Assembly (NCBI GenBank): GCA_029298735.1
Contig: JANSLP010000324.1
Span: forward strand, 1-36,067
Length of the DNA: 36,067 nucleotides
Source: Ophiostoma sp. CBS 140.51
Taxonomy: Eukaryota > Ascomycota > Sordariomycetes > Ophiostomatales > Ophiostomataceae
Direction of reading: 5' to 3'
A program made the position numbers and the translations under genes. This document shows positions 19,556-30,272 of this stretch, one piece after another (position 1 is the first letter of the stretch; every line of letters begins with the position of its first letter). Below the pieces are notes generated by a model. It made no database searches. It saw nothing but the letters and a program-made list of their open reading frames with translations, and was not told where the DNA came from.

Positions 19556-21436
19556 ATGGGTGCCAGATCTCGACGCTCCAAAACCCGCAACGCAGACGGG
19601 CCTCCCATAGACACCTCCGATGAAGACGGGACTCCTTCTCCTTCCAGCAGACAAAACCCCAGACACTTAAATACTCCAACAACCACAAACGGAAACGGAA
19701 CCAAAAACGGAAGCGTACGACGAAAGACGAGCAAACTACACCTGTCTATTCAGACCGACGATACCAACGGCCACAGCCCAAGCAACGGCAACGGCACCAA
19801 CAAAATGAACCACGGCGTCGAGCTCCGCCGTAAGGGCGGCAACATGGAGTCGGATGCCGTGACCTCCAACCTCATGGCCCGCGAGGCCTTCACTCTCGAC
19901 GACCACGTCCCCACCACCCCCAAAATCAACAACCACGGCTTTTTTGAGCTGCCCAAGGAGGACCAGCGGAATTTCGGCCTCTTAGTCTTGCTTTACTTTT
20001 TGCAGGGCATCCCCCTCGGCCTCGCCACGGGCTCCGTGCCCTTCTTGCTCAAGAAGCACATGTCCTACAGCCAGATTGGCGTCTTCACCCTCGCCTCCTA
20101 CCCCTACTCACTCAAGCTGCTCTGGAGTCCCATTGTCGACGCCGTCTGGAGTCCCAAGGTCGGCCGCCGCAAGAGCTGGATCCTGCCCATTCAGTTGTTG
20201 TCCGGTTTCGGCATGATTTGGCTGGGATCCGAGGTTGACGGCATGATGGAGACCATGGGCCAAGAGGGCGGCTCGACTGTCTGGAACTTTACCCGCTGGT
20301 GGTTCTTCCTCGTGCTCATGTGTGCTACTCAGGACATTGCCGTCGACGGCTGGGCGCTGACGCTCCTGACCCCGGGCAACATCTCGTACGCCTCGACAGC
20401 GCAGACGGTTGGCCTGACGGGCGGCCATTTCCTGTCATACACTGTGTTTTTGGCCTTCAACTCGCCTGACTTTGCCGACCGCTGGTTCCGCTCGACGCCG
20501 TTGAAAGTCGGCCTCATCGAGCTCGGCCACTACCTCAGCTTCTGGGGCTGGGCCTTCATCATTGTCACGATCGGTCTGGCGCTTTGGAAGCGCGAGGAGC
20601 GCGCGCAGAACGAGGAGGGCGTCTGGGACGTGTACCGCATCATGTGGGGTGTTTTGAAGTTGAAGAATGTGCAGACCATTATCTTGGTGCACCTGATTGC
20701 CAAGATTGGCTTCCAGGCCAACGACGGCGTCACCAACCTCAAGCTGCTCGAAAAGGGTTTCGGTACCGACAACCTCGCCCTCACTGTCCTCATTGATTTC
20801 CCCTTTGAGATTGGCTTGGGCTACTATGTCGGCAAGTGGTCCCAGGAGTACACGCCCATGCGCATCTGGTGCTGGGGCTTCACGGGCCGCCTTATCGCGG
20901 CCATCTTCGCCCAGCTTACCGTCATCTTCTTCCCGGCCAACGGCGTCAACCCCTTGTACCTCTTTATTGTCATCCTCGAACACGTCATGTCCACGTTCAT
21001 GAACACCGTCATGTTCGTCGCCGTCTCCGCCTTCCACGCCCGCATCGCCGACCCGGCCATTGGCGGCACCTACATGACTTTGTTGGCTACCGTCAGCAAC
21101 CTCGGTGGCACGTTCCCACGCTACTTTGTCCTGCGGCTCGTCGACTACTTTACAAAGGCCACCTGCCACCCTGGCCCCGCCGAAATGGCCGCCAAACTCA
21201 AGGGCCCGCTGGTCACCGAGGCCTTTTCGTGTGCCATGCAGCTCGACAAGGAACGCTGCACCAACGGCGGCGGCACCTGCGAGCTGCAGCGCGACGGCTA
21301 CTATATTGTCAACATTATGTGTGTGGTGGTGGGCACGCTGGCCTTCACCATGTTTATCCGCCCGCAGGTGCTGCGTCTGCAGGCGCTGCCGCTCAAGGCG
21401 TGGCGGTTGTCGGCCGGCAAGGAGATTAGAGGGTAG
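19556..21436 (+). CDS. acetyl-coenzyme A transporter (AT-1/SLC33A1 family)
   Basis: The intronless gene encodes 626 residues from the first ATG. Residues 1-130 are a hydrophilic, Asn/Gly/Thr-rich cytosolic tail. The membrane core begins near 133 (KEDQRNFGLLVLLYFLQGIPLGL). It shows the family's marked blocks: VPFLLKK, YPYSLKLLWSPIVD, GRRKSW, CATQDIAVDGWAL, GFQANDGVTNLKLLEKG and TYMTLLATVSNLGGTFPR. About 11-12 hydrophobic helices follow the MFS-like plan. SLC33A1 moves acetyl-CoA from cytosol into the ER/Golgi lumen, where it serves acetylation of proteins and glycans. A pair of Cys near the C-terminal luminal loop (ATCHPG, ERCTNGGGTCEL) is also typical. Fungal members have similar length. No ATG lies within 1.1 kb upstream, which fixes the start. 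A non-AUG extension of up to 56 residues is open in frame. Confidence 0.93.
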   Translation: MGARSRRSKTRNADGPPIDTSDEDGTPSPSSRQNPRHLNTPTTTNGNGTKNGSVRRKTSKLHLSIQTDDTNGHSPSNGNGTNKMNHGVELRRKGGNMESDAVTSNLMAREAFTLDDHVPTTPKINNHGFFELPKEDQRNFGLLVLLYFLQGIPLGLATGSVPFLLKKHMSYSQIGVFTLASYPYSLKLLWSPIVDAVWSPKVGRRKSWILPIQLLSGFGMIWLGSEVDGMMETMGQEGGSTVWNFTRWWFFLVLMCATQDIAVDGWALTLLTPGNISYASTAQTVGLTGGHFLSYTVFLAFNSPDFADRWFRSTPLKVGLIELGHYLSFWGWAFIIVTIGLALWKREERAQNEEGVWDVYRIMWGVLKLKNVQTIILVHLIAKIGFQANDGVTNLKLLEKGFGTDNLALTVLIDFPFEIGLGYYVGKWSQEYTPMRIWCWGFTGRLIAAIFAQLTVIFFPANGVNPLYLFIVILEHVMSTFMNTVMFVAVSAFHARIADPAIGGTYMTLLATVSNLGGTFPRYFVLRLVDYFTKATCHPGPAEMAAKLKGPLVTEAFSCAMQLDKERCTNGGGTCELQRDGYYIVNIMCVVVGTLAFTMFIRPQVLRLQALPLKAWRLSAGKEIRG

Positions 21437-23720
21437 GGGTAAATGGGCAACAAACGAAGGAGAGAGAAAACTATTGTGTTTGGGGAAAGCATCAAGGAGT
21501 ATCACATTATGTCACGAGCATATCATTTATTTACTTTTTCTCATTTTTATCAACACTGTTTATTATATTTGTTTTCTGCCTGCGTCTGCTTCATAAAGAG
21601 ATAGGAATCGATACACACACACTCGTCCGCAGCCTCATCAAGACGACATTGGAATCTAGAATAGTCTTTCCATAGAATTCTACCAGCATCACACAACTTA
21701 CCTTTTGCAATGCATCAAAGTGTCTAATGTCAAGCCTTTTTTGTTAGCACATCTGCGTCCATCTTTGAGTTGGCGAAAAGATAGAAGCAAGAAGAAAACA
21801 AAAGCAGGTAAACAACAGGTATCATGTTTTTTTTGTGCCTTCAGATAAGCTCTCTTGTGGTTCTCATATGCGATCTATGCCTGACCCCGCCAGCTTCTGA
21901 AGGGATCACCCAACACAGAAAATGGACGAGCAGCGTCAATAGAGGTCCAAAGACTCCCCATCGGTCTGCCAACATCCCGTCTGTGTTGAACGACCACCTC
22001 CAAAAGACGAATAGGCGGGACCATGTTCAAGATGTAACAATGACAAAGATCCATCAAATTTGGCTTTTGAATAAAAAAATAATCCTCGTGGGATTTTCAC
22101 ATCATAAAGCGCCATGTACCCGTTGTCACCGGATTTTTTAGAAGCAGAATGAATCGACCAAAGCCGTTGGGGGAAACTTCGAATCAAACACTTTTTTGGA
22201 ATTTTTTTTTGAGTGAGCGGGCGAAAGGAGTGGGTGTATAATACCAGATGAGGTCAGGTGTTACGACTTTTCATCTGTCTCCCAAACCTTGCCCGCCCAT
22301 ATTCCAAGATCCCACTGGGGAACGACATGAAGAAGAGCCAGGGCGTGAGCCGAGTCTGCGATTCTCCAGGAACTCAGATTGAAAACTATACATTTTTTTG
22401 TACGTGGAATAGGTCATCAGCCGGCTTCGAGTCCCGGATCGTGCCTAAGACCTAGGCAGCCCGAAGGCTCAAAGCCAACCTCCTTCCATAAAAGGTTGTC
22501 GTCACTGTTCCGCCAGACTTCTTTCCAGAAGTCGGACTGTCCCGCAAGAATAGGGGGGAAGGGGAAGAAGGGATGGAGATACCAAAAAGACAAAACCACG
22601 CCTCCCTGCTCAGATTTCTGTTCTTATGATGGGAAGCATCAACGGAAAGGTCCGAAATGCACCTAGGGAGCCAGAAGCAAAAAATCTTGTCTCCCTCCAT
22701 GCAAGCTTCCGTCCTCCCGATCCGTCAATATCCTCCCACCCCTCATGGTGCCCAAGCTCGGCCAGGGAGAGAACTCCCAGAGCCTTTGCGAGGACGTTGT
22801 GATCTCGAGACTAAGGAAAGGGGGTAAGAGGAACGACAAAGGCAGGTCCCCTTTCCCCTCCCCCCGTAGCGTGAGGTTTGTCTTCACTGCAAGTCGGTCG
22901 TGTCGTGTGCGTCGGGGATGGATAACGAAGGCAAAAGAAACGCGAAAGTAAAACAAGAAAGGATGGTGATGATATGGCGATGGAGAATGGTGACAACGAA
23001 CAATGCAAAAACAGATAGCAAAAAAGACAGATGTGCCATACGCTTTGAGGCTGCTTTCCGCCCTATGCTGGGAGCACTACTCCGGACAGAAAGGCAGAAA
23101 GTGGCATCCAGAGATTCCAGTAATATTGGAGAGAACATTTCCATTCCACTCTCTGGACGCGTTTCTGGGTGCTGGGCGGCGACCACAGCCATTGTCGTCG
23201 CGTCGACAGGGTTCGCTGCGTGATGATCTTTGGTTTGGAAGAGGAGAGAGGGAAAAGTGGGAGGAGTCGACGCTAAAAAGTAAATGGTGTGGGGCCAAGC
23301 CGGAGGATCGTTCTTGCTTATCTAATTAAGACATCTTGGTGGGCTTCAGAGGGCTGCTTTGTCCAATGATGACACAGCATGAAATGGTGCAAAAACTGGT
23401 GCAAAACCGCCGCCTGTTCAGGCAGTTGCTTTCGACTGCCGTTGGTCCACTGCACAAAGCACCGGCTCCAAAATTACTCCAAAAACGCAACCAAAACCGT
23501 GCCACAAATTTTGTCAAATTAGGCAAGTGGAGTTGATCGAAAATAAGAGTCATACTTTTGAAGTCGCGCAACTCGTTTCCCACCGAGAACAATAGCAAGA
23601 AAAATGCCATTGACAGGAAAAGTCCCATTCCGGTTTTTAATACCCCTTCCCATAGCCAGATACGGCCTATATGAATGGACATACGGGCTTTTCTGAACCA
23701 AGAAGCACCCAAAGCACAAA
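21437..23720. other. intergenic region downstream of the transporter gene
   Basis: This 2.3 kb holds the transporter 3' untranslated region and the 5' flank of the tRNA gene. Open frames are short and unrecognised. A B-box-like string (GGCTTCGAGTCC, near 22424) lacks a matching cloverleaf. Short A-rich direct repeats (GGTGCAAAA twice near 23385-23406) occur. No transposon ends are seen. Confidence 0.55.
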
Positions 23721-23792
23721 AGCAACTTGGCGCAGCGGAAGCGCGCCGGGCTCATAACCCGGAGGTCCCTTGATCGAAACGAGGAGTTGCTA
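23721..23792 (+). tRNA. initiator tRNA-Met (CAU)
   Basis: A full intronless cloverleaf can be folded by eye. The acceptor stem AGCAACT/AGTTGCT has seven pairs. The D stem is GCGC/GCGC. The anticodon stem CCGGG/CCCGG carries loop CTCATAA with anticodon CAT at 23753-23755. The T stem CCTTG/CGAGG has one G-U pair. Three marks identify the initiator: an A1-U72 end pair, three G-C pairs next to the anticodon loop, and an ATCG T-loop (ATCGAAA) instead of TTCG. The discriminator is A, and CCA is not encoded. The gene supplies Met-tRNA for start-codon recognition by eIF2. A T7 run follows. Confidence 0.97.
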
Positions 23793-24599
23793 AAAGATGC
23801 TTTTTTTGGACTTTTTTTATTCTTTTCTTTTTTCTTGCTCTTTTCAAATATGATATTCTGTATATGTTTTTTTTTTTTTTTGTCCTAGTATACACTTGCT
23901 TCATTTCAAAGAGAACAGAGACGACTCTGTTGGTTTTTCAACGTGGCCGTGTTTTCTCTTTATATTTTCGCGTTTTCTTTTGAAGAAAAAAAAAGGAAGA
24001 AGAAAATTGGATTTTAAGCAAAATTTTATCACGACGTAGATGTAGGAAAACTGTAAATATTGCAACAATGATGGCAAAGAAAAAAGAAAAATCCGAACCA
24101 CAAGATCAGTACATATTGACGGTTGCTCTGTCCCAAAACTGGATATCATGAGCACCACACTCTTCCGGCTCGATACTCCCCAGGTTCCATCCACCGTACA
24201 GTGCCGGCAGCCACAGAGTGAGAAACCGTAATACGCATAACTGAGCTTCCGACGGAGCATCTTGCAATCCTTTCTATCATGCGGTGAGGTGTGATCTCAC
24301 TTGTGCAATATTGGCATGGAAATTGACACCCAATTGGTTAGGTCGGCGTTGCACCATTGGTGTGTTGGTAAGGTATTATTCTATGTCCAAATTAATTGGT
24401 GGTCTAAATGCATATATATGTCAACCTCTTGGGCCACTCGAGTCCAAATTATCTTCTCCTTCTATTACAATAATGCTAGAAACCAGAAAATGCGAATCAA
24501 ATACAATAAAATACAGAATATACAGAACCCGGATATCATAAAAATACAAAACAAGAAACACCATGTCCCCAACTCCTCAAGTCAGATCGCAGCTAACAA
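23793..24599. other. 3' flank of the tRNA gene and 3' region of the DUF4336 gene
   Basis: The stretch is AT-rich with several T runs, including a 15-T run at 23867-23881. The right half contains the 3' untranslated region of the minus-strand DUF4336 gene. I see no further gene. Confidence 0.6.
23801..23807 (+). terminator. RNA polymerase III terminator of the initiator tRNA gene
   Basis: Seven T residues begin 9 nt after the tRNA 3' end, which is the usual distance for a Pol III stop. A second T run (23812-23818) follows as a possible back-up. Confidence 0.85.
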
Positions 24600-25841
24600 T
24601 CAGTTCTTCTTGCCCTCCAGGTGCCATTCAAACACCCGCCGGAAGACTGCCTTGGCGTCCTTAGTAATGGTCTCACCGTGGCAGGGGATAATGGTCTCAA
24701 ACGGCCAGGCATCGACGACCCGGATGCCCTCATTGAAGCGTGCGCGGTCGCTGCTGCTGGTCAAGTACCACTGGAAGCGGTGGGCCCACTTGAGATCGCC
24801 CTCGGTCTTCATGAATGCCTGGAAGATGCGGTTCAACAGGGTGGCACTGCCCGGTGCACCGCGCCGCGTGGCGGGGTCGACACGCTGGTACTGCTCGAGG
24901 GCGGGCAGGTTGAACATGAGGTCGGCCTCGATCAGAATGTTCTCGGGGCGGTAGAGGAGGACGATCTCCTTGTTGGGGTGCATTTCAAAGTACACGAGGC
25001 CAAAGTCAGCGTCAAAGTCAGGCGCGACAGGCTGTGGCTCGCTCATGGGCTGCTTGCGCTTGTCCTGGAGGATGGCAAAGAAGGTGTCGTCCACATTGAC
25101 GCGCGGGTTCTTGCCCTTGGTAGCAGCGCGCTTTTCGGCCAAACCCTGGGGTGCGACGATGCGGGCATTGGGGTAGGCCTTGAGCCACTCGGACAAGAAT
25201 ATGTGGTGCTCAATGTCGGGCGCAACAAGGTAACGGACACCTTCCTTACCGCCGAGACGTGTAACGACGGCAGCGGCGTCGGGCGTGAGGGCGACAGGCG
25301 AGAACACAAGCACGCCGCCACCAGTCATGCGCACAATGGTGCAGCGGCCACCGACCTCGATAGAACCGAAGCGCGCAAAGGGCACTGAGAGAGTGGTGAT
25401 GTTGGGCGTGATGTCGCGGATGACCATGACGTCAGCCGGATTGGATGGCACGAGCTTGTCCGACATGGCGCTGTTGTGTTTGTCTTGCGACGGCTGTTGG
25501 TTGTGTGGGAGATGGGAGGATGCCTCTGGTTTGGAGGAAGGCTGGCTCGAGTAGTTGCGACGAGTTGTTGCGATGCTGTTCGAGAAGTTTGAAAAGTTGT
25601 TTGTCGCCCTCAAGTGATGGTAGCTGTTAGGGATGATGCTTGCTCGATTTGAAGTCGAGGAGATGCTGTGAGTGCTATGTGTGCTGCTTCGAATGCTGGC
25701 AAAGCTTGCGGCTTGTGTCTTTAAATGCCTTTGGACGTGGCGGCGAGGCAAAGACATGGAGTATGGTCGTCCCGGTGGCCGATTCGGTGCAATATGATGG
25801 TGATTCGGACGAGTCGGACAGATTCGTACAATGGCGGCCAT
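24600..25841 (-). CDS. DUF4336 domain protein (metallo-hydrolase-like), with possible mitochondrial N-terminal extension
   Basis: The single exon encodes 413 residues. The conserved part starts near 126 (MSDKLVPSNP). It runs through IRDITPNITTLSVPFARFG, YLVAPDIEHHIFLSEWLKAYPNARIVAPQGL, LIEADLMFNLPALEQY and the ending IIPCHGETI..KAVFRRVFEWHL. These blocks match fungal DUF4336 proteins, which resemble metallo-beta-lactamase folds (His-rich PDIEHH and PCHG). The reaction is unknown. Residues 1-105 are rich in Arg, Ser, His and Asn, with the first acidic residue only at about 106. This looks like a mitochondrial presequence. A second ATG at 25466 (Met126) would give a 288-residue protein without it, close to the family's usual length. 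Both start sites have a purine at -3. The longer form is reported because the frame is open and its composition is presequence-like. Confidence 0.85.
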   Translation of the reverse strand: MAAIVRICPTRPNHHHIAPNRPPGRPYSMSLPRRHVQRHLKTQAASFASIRSSTHSTHSISSTSNRASIIPNSYHHLRATNNFSNFSNSIATTRRNYSSQPSSKPEASSHLPHNQQPSQDKHNSAMSDKLVPSNPADVMVIRDITPNITTLSVPFARFGSIEVGGRCTIVRMTGGGVLVFSPVALTPDAAAVVTRLGGKEGVRYLVAPDIEHHIFLSEWLKAYPNARIVAPQGLAEKRAATKGKNPRVNVDDTFFAILQDKRKQPMSEPQPVAPDFDADFGLVYFEMHPNKEIVLLYRPENILIEADLMFNLPALEQYQRVDPATRRGAPGSATLLNRIFQAFMKTEGDLKWAHRFQWYLTSSSDRARFNEGIRVVDAWPFETIIPCHGETITKDAKAVFRRVFEWHLEGKKN

Positions 25842-25900
25842 GACGACACTGCCTCTGCTAATCGTTGTTTAGCAGGCTCTAAAACTCCAATATGCTTAAG

Positions 25901-25926
25901 AAAAGCTCTGCAAAGCTCTGCAGAGC
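25901..25926. repeat. short tandem plus palindrome upstream of the DUF4336 gene
   Basis: The 10-bp unit AAAGCTCTGC occurs twice in a row. The second copy forms a perfect 12-bp palindrome GCTCTGCAGAGC (25915-25926). It lies 74-85 bp upstream of the DUF4336 start codon, where a regulator site could be. The protein that might bind is unknown. Confidence 0.5.
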
Positions 25927-28900
25927 CTCGGCACGCAACGTATCTCGGACCGCCCTAAAGCGGGAAGGAGCTGACTAATTTCTCGGAAAGGCCGTGCAAT
26001 GGCGTGGAATACGATGTTTTTGCTGCAGAAAAAACACAAATAACGAAGTAAAGAATTTGCAATTGCCATCTCTCAGCCTTGCGACGCTGAAATTGCAAAT
26101 CCAGCGTGCACAAACATCTGATGCGCCACGGGAGGATTGCCGTCTTCCAAACCCCCCGAAAGCCACTCACCGTCAGCCCTGAAGAGTGGGAATTCAGAAG
26201 CAGGAACTGGAATAAAGTTGGACCCACTTAAAAGCGATGACGACAGTCACGTGAAGTAGTTAGGTCGATTCAGGTCTATTAGTCACCTTTCTCTCGCTCT
26301 CGCGTCTTCCCGCACCTTCCCCTGAAAAGTAAACAACGCTTGTCTCTGTTCTGATCACTAGCCCTAAAGTAGTGTCTCAGTTGCCGGCTTTTCACGATGC
26401 TATTCAGGACTCTCTTGTTTGGTAGTTAGCCACGGCCGGCAGCCGGCAGCGGGCTTTCCCCGTTTTTGCTATCATGCGATCATGGGATCAAACGGAAATC
26501 ACGACGATTGGGATGCGAAATTGGCTTCTCGCTGGTCTAATTGCAAACAATGCCACTGTCTTTTCCCGTCTTCGACGGACGAGAAAACAAGAAAGCGAGA
26601 AAACAAAAACAGTCTAACGTTCGGCACCGACGATGCGCCTCAAAAACTGTTGCCAAGACGCTCAACAGCTAGCTCTGGCGTACAAGCGTGCAAAATGGCA
26701 AGTCCTCCGTTGCAAGTTCAATGTCCCCCGTGGGTCGTCTTTACCTGTTACAGCGACTAACGCCTTTTGCCTTTTCAAGTCTTTGACAGGTCAATTAAAG
26801 AGATACACCATTGTCTCAGAGCCACAGAGCTCACGACGCGGCGAGCTTGCTCCGGTCCACTCGTTTGCCCAGGCTGGCCAGACCAGGCCATTTGCACGCG
26901 AAGTTGCTATTGTCTGCCACTGAAAGCTCGTTAGGAAGCATACGGACTGCCTCGCATTTGAAACGATAACCAGTAGCCTCTTGCGCTTCCCGGAAGACAG
27001 AATCAATAGCTTCGGGGCTCCTTTCCACATTACCCTGGCTTCTCCTGGTGTTTAGGACGCCTTCCCCATTCGACACGATGTCGAGGGTGGTTGCCACATC
27101 TGGCTCTACAGGTTTTCGTTCGTTGTTTGCTTCTTCCTCACGAGCTGAGATGGTTCGATTCTTGTTGGCACATCGTATGTTCCTTCCCCCCTCAGTTCAG
27201 AGATGTCTCGATGTTGCTTTGTTGGGCATCTGTTTGGCACGTGCCAGAGGTCTACAAAACAAGAGGCTGCTGCTGTCTTGGGCGTTCTCTTTTTTCGTCC
27301 TTTTGATATCCAAGAAATAGAAACACAGTCCGACACAACGCCATCTCATCTCCGTCGACCGAAGCATCTCCGACAGCCACCATCATTACTCATGCTGGAC
27401 CGATGTACGATGTAGACTCGTCTAGCACTCGCTTGCCAGACCGTTGCGCCAAAGCTCTTAGATTATGCCAAAGATAGGGAGCCCACGATATGATACGGCA
27501 TAGACTGGCCCGCGGCCACTCGGAGCCGGTTTTCCAGCACCATCGACGGCAGCGACGGCAGAGTAAAGACTCCATGACCGACGAACCCCGTGCCGGACCT
27601 CGTTTCTTCTACTCTTCATCATCCTTCATTTAGACTCTTTTGACTCTATTTATGGCGAGACACTCGGGACACTGTCTTTGACACTGTGTACTGCCAGCAC
27701 TATGGGCACCCATGATACACCCCTTATCCGCACTCCCTCTTCGCCGAAATCCTCCCATCGTCCGCCCACTATTCCGCACAAACAACATCCGGATGCAAGC
27801 AATGTGCTTCCCCTGTGCATCGACCAAGAGGGCCCGCGGATGCGCTCTTAGTTGACAATCGTTGGCAAGCTGGGGTTTTCTTGTCTCAAGCGAGGAAGAA
27901 GAAGAAGAAGCTAAACAGGACGGCAGTAGGACGGCAGTCTGAGCACAGTACACAACACACAGACTGGTGCTCGCCAAAAGAAGGCCAAGTCTAACCATCA
28001 CTTTTTACGAAGTAGTGGCCTCTCCCCTGTCCCCAATCTCCAAGCTCCAGTGGAGTGGAAAGAGAAAAGAGGGCCATGGCCTGATCAGTGAAGGGCCAAG
28101 TGGCGAGTCAGTCTCAGTCCGGTAGGTCGGTTGACGACACTCGCCTGGGATTCGCCTCGAATAAATCCCGACATCCAGGAAGCGAGTACGTGTGTCTCGC
28201 GAATACCAAATCCCGGGAAATTCCATGAAATCCCAGGAAACCTAGCAAAACCAGGAACACAGAACAAAGAACGAGGTACTGCTAACTCGACCGAGCGACT
28301 GCTAGACTGCCCGGCCCTGCGGCAATGGGACGGCACAATCCCAAATCCCAATCTTTCAAGTCAAGAGAGAGATAGAGAGACTCCCCCGCCCCTTTTTGAC
28401 GAGACAAGATACCAACACGATTGTCGATTGTGACACTGGCTTATGGGAACAGACGTACTGAGACAACAGGCCAGACAACGCGCCTCTTCAAGGTCAACTA
28501 TCATGTGCTTCGCCCCTGGCCTCTTCTTTTCCTTCATCAACCATAGGACCCCTTGGTCTTTGCAATGGTCTCGACGCGGAGAGGATTGCCGCTGCATCAT
28601 TTTGCTCCGCAAAAGCGTCACGCTTCTTTTCTTTTTTTTGTACAGTTTGATTGCACAAAGCACGATCGGATGCTACCCGGAACTATATCACAGGGCCGCT
28701 ACCTCTTCTTCCATTCCCGTCCAGAACACAGTATCTGGAGCGCCAAAGAAGTCTTCTGTTACATCGTTGTAGCAAAACAATGGTACATATTTCGGTCCCA
28801 CCCACTCACTGTCTACAGAAAAGACAAGCACGTCTTGGCACGGCCGATAAGGGGTTCGTTCTCCGGTCTGTCAAGGGAGAAGTGACAGAAGGTGTGGTGG

Positions 28901-29596
28901 GAGCAAATGCAAAGAGATTGACGAGAACCATGGTGGAAATGGCGAGGCACAGAAAAACGAGGCACAGAAAAAAAGTTAAAAAAAAACGACGACATCTGAC
29001 AGGACGAGATACGACTGTTCCTGCACAAGTAGCTCAACTACTGTGCATACTGAGTATGGTGTCGTACTCGGATTATGGACCGACCTGAGACAACGCAACA
29101 ATGGCTTCTCTATTCCTCCTTTTCTCTGCACCGTTTGGGGTTTAACTCTTGGCTCGCCCTCCTTTCACAGTGCTTCTTGATCCTCCTAACGGCCAGCGAT
29201 CCACCAGGCACTGCAAAAAGAGGAGTCGAAGACAGATCCAACACGAATACGGTGTTGACAATGTGCAGTTTTGCATTCTCGCCACGCCATAAAATGCTCT
29301 TTCCGGCCTCGTCTTCTTTGAGTATTTGTTCTTTTTTTACAACTCTCACACTTCTTCCCGTCTTTTTCTCCTTTTTTCACAAGCCGTACTACACCGGGCG
29401 CCCATCCCAGCTGAAGCCCAGAATGAGCCGCATCGGTTTCGAGTGTGACGGTCAGCGTTCTAGTGGCTGTTCAAGGGCCAAAATTCGTGTGGGGGAAACA
29501 TTGCCAATCCCGCTAGATTGGCGTTTATTGCTTCGACCGATGGGGCTTGCGAACAACGGGACACCAATACGCTAGCCGAAAGTCCGTCGATCAATT

Positions 29597-29645
29597 GTCC
29601 ATCGTCCATCGCCCATCGCCCATCGCCCATCGTTCTTCGTCCACC
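29597..29645. repeat. 7-bp tandem array, copy A
   Basis: Seven consecutive heptads follow the pattern G(T/C)(T/C)C(A/T)(T/C)C: GTCCATC twice, GCCCATC three times, then GTTCTTC and GTCCACC. A 7-bp period would shift frame at each unit, so the array is not protein-coding by design. Confidence 0.85.
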
Positions 29646-30230
29646 GCGCCGCCCACGCAGACTTGCGGAAGAGCCAGCAGAACAGGTCAGTGCACCCGCA
29701 GATGAGACGGAAATGGCTGCCTGAGAAACCACCAGGAACCTCATCTAACCTCTTCTTTCTCCTCCATGAACGCTGAACAACGCTATTGCTGCATTCACCT
29801 CGAGCACTATTACGGTTTGAGCAGGTCAGCGTCGTCTTAAGCAACCACTACGAAGCACGGAGCCAAACGAGTGTGTCTCGGACGGAGAACGAGACTTCTT
29901 TCCTGGCCTTATTTTGGGCACGGTCTTGTGTATATGTATCCTACGGAGTACGAAAACGTATGCTCGAAATGCAACAACAACGGGAAAGGGGGAAAGAGGG
30001 GGAGGAAAGAATCGAAGATTATGGAACAATGCCATCATACCACACATGCAACAAGGTCCTCCCTTGATATCTTACCAACAAACCGACAACACCACGAACA
30101 ACCCAAAGATCACTAACCGGACATCACGTTATGCCTAACGCCCGCCAGTGCTCGCTTCCCTGTGTTAGTCGTTAATCACTGTCCCTAGCTTTCGGGTCCC
30201 CGTACCAAGAAATTGTCTTGCTCGGTTCTC

Positions 30231-30272
30231 GTTCTTCGTCCCTCGTTCATCGTCCGTTGCCCGTCGCCCCTC
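30231..30272. repeat. 7-bp tandem array, copy B
   Basis: Six heptads in a row, GTTCTTC, GTCCCTC, GTTCATC, GTCCGTT, GCCCGTC and GCCCCTC, share the period and consensus of copy A, about 0.6 kb away on the same strand. The units are more diverged than in copy A. Confidence 0.75.

Noticed and set aside
20435..21505. 356-codon open frame antisense to the acetyl-CoA transporter
   Set aside because: It is the reverse-frame image of a GC-biased coding sequence. The product is Gly/Asp/His/Glu-rich without any known fold.
22415..22450. B-box-like GGCTTCGAGTCC suggesting a second tRNA
   Set aside because: The T stem has a mismatch next to the loop, and no anticodon arm, D arm or acceptor stem can be built around it.
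24621..25388. 255-codon open frame antisense to the DUF4336 gene
   Set aside because: The sense strand carries clear conserved blocks; the antisense product does not resemble any family.
28190..28270. Purine-rich stretch with repeated AAATCCC/GGGAAA strings, considered as a terminal repeat
   Set aside because: No matching second end or target-site duplication was found.
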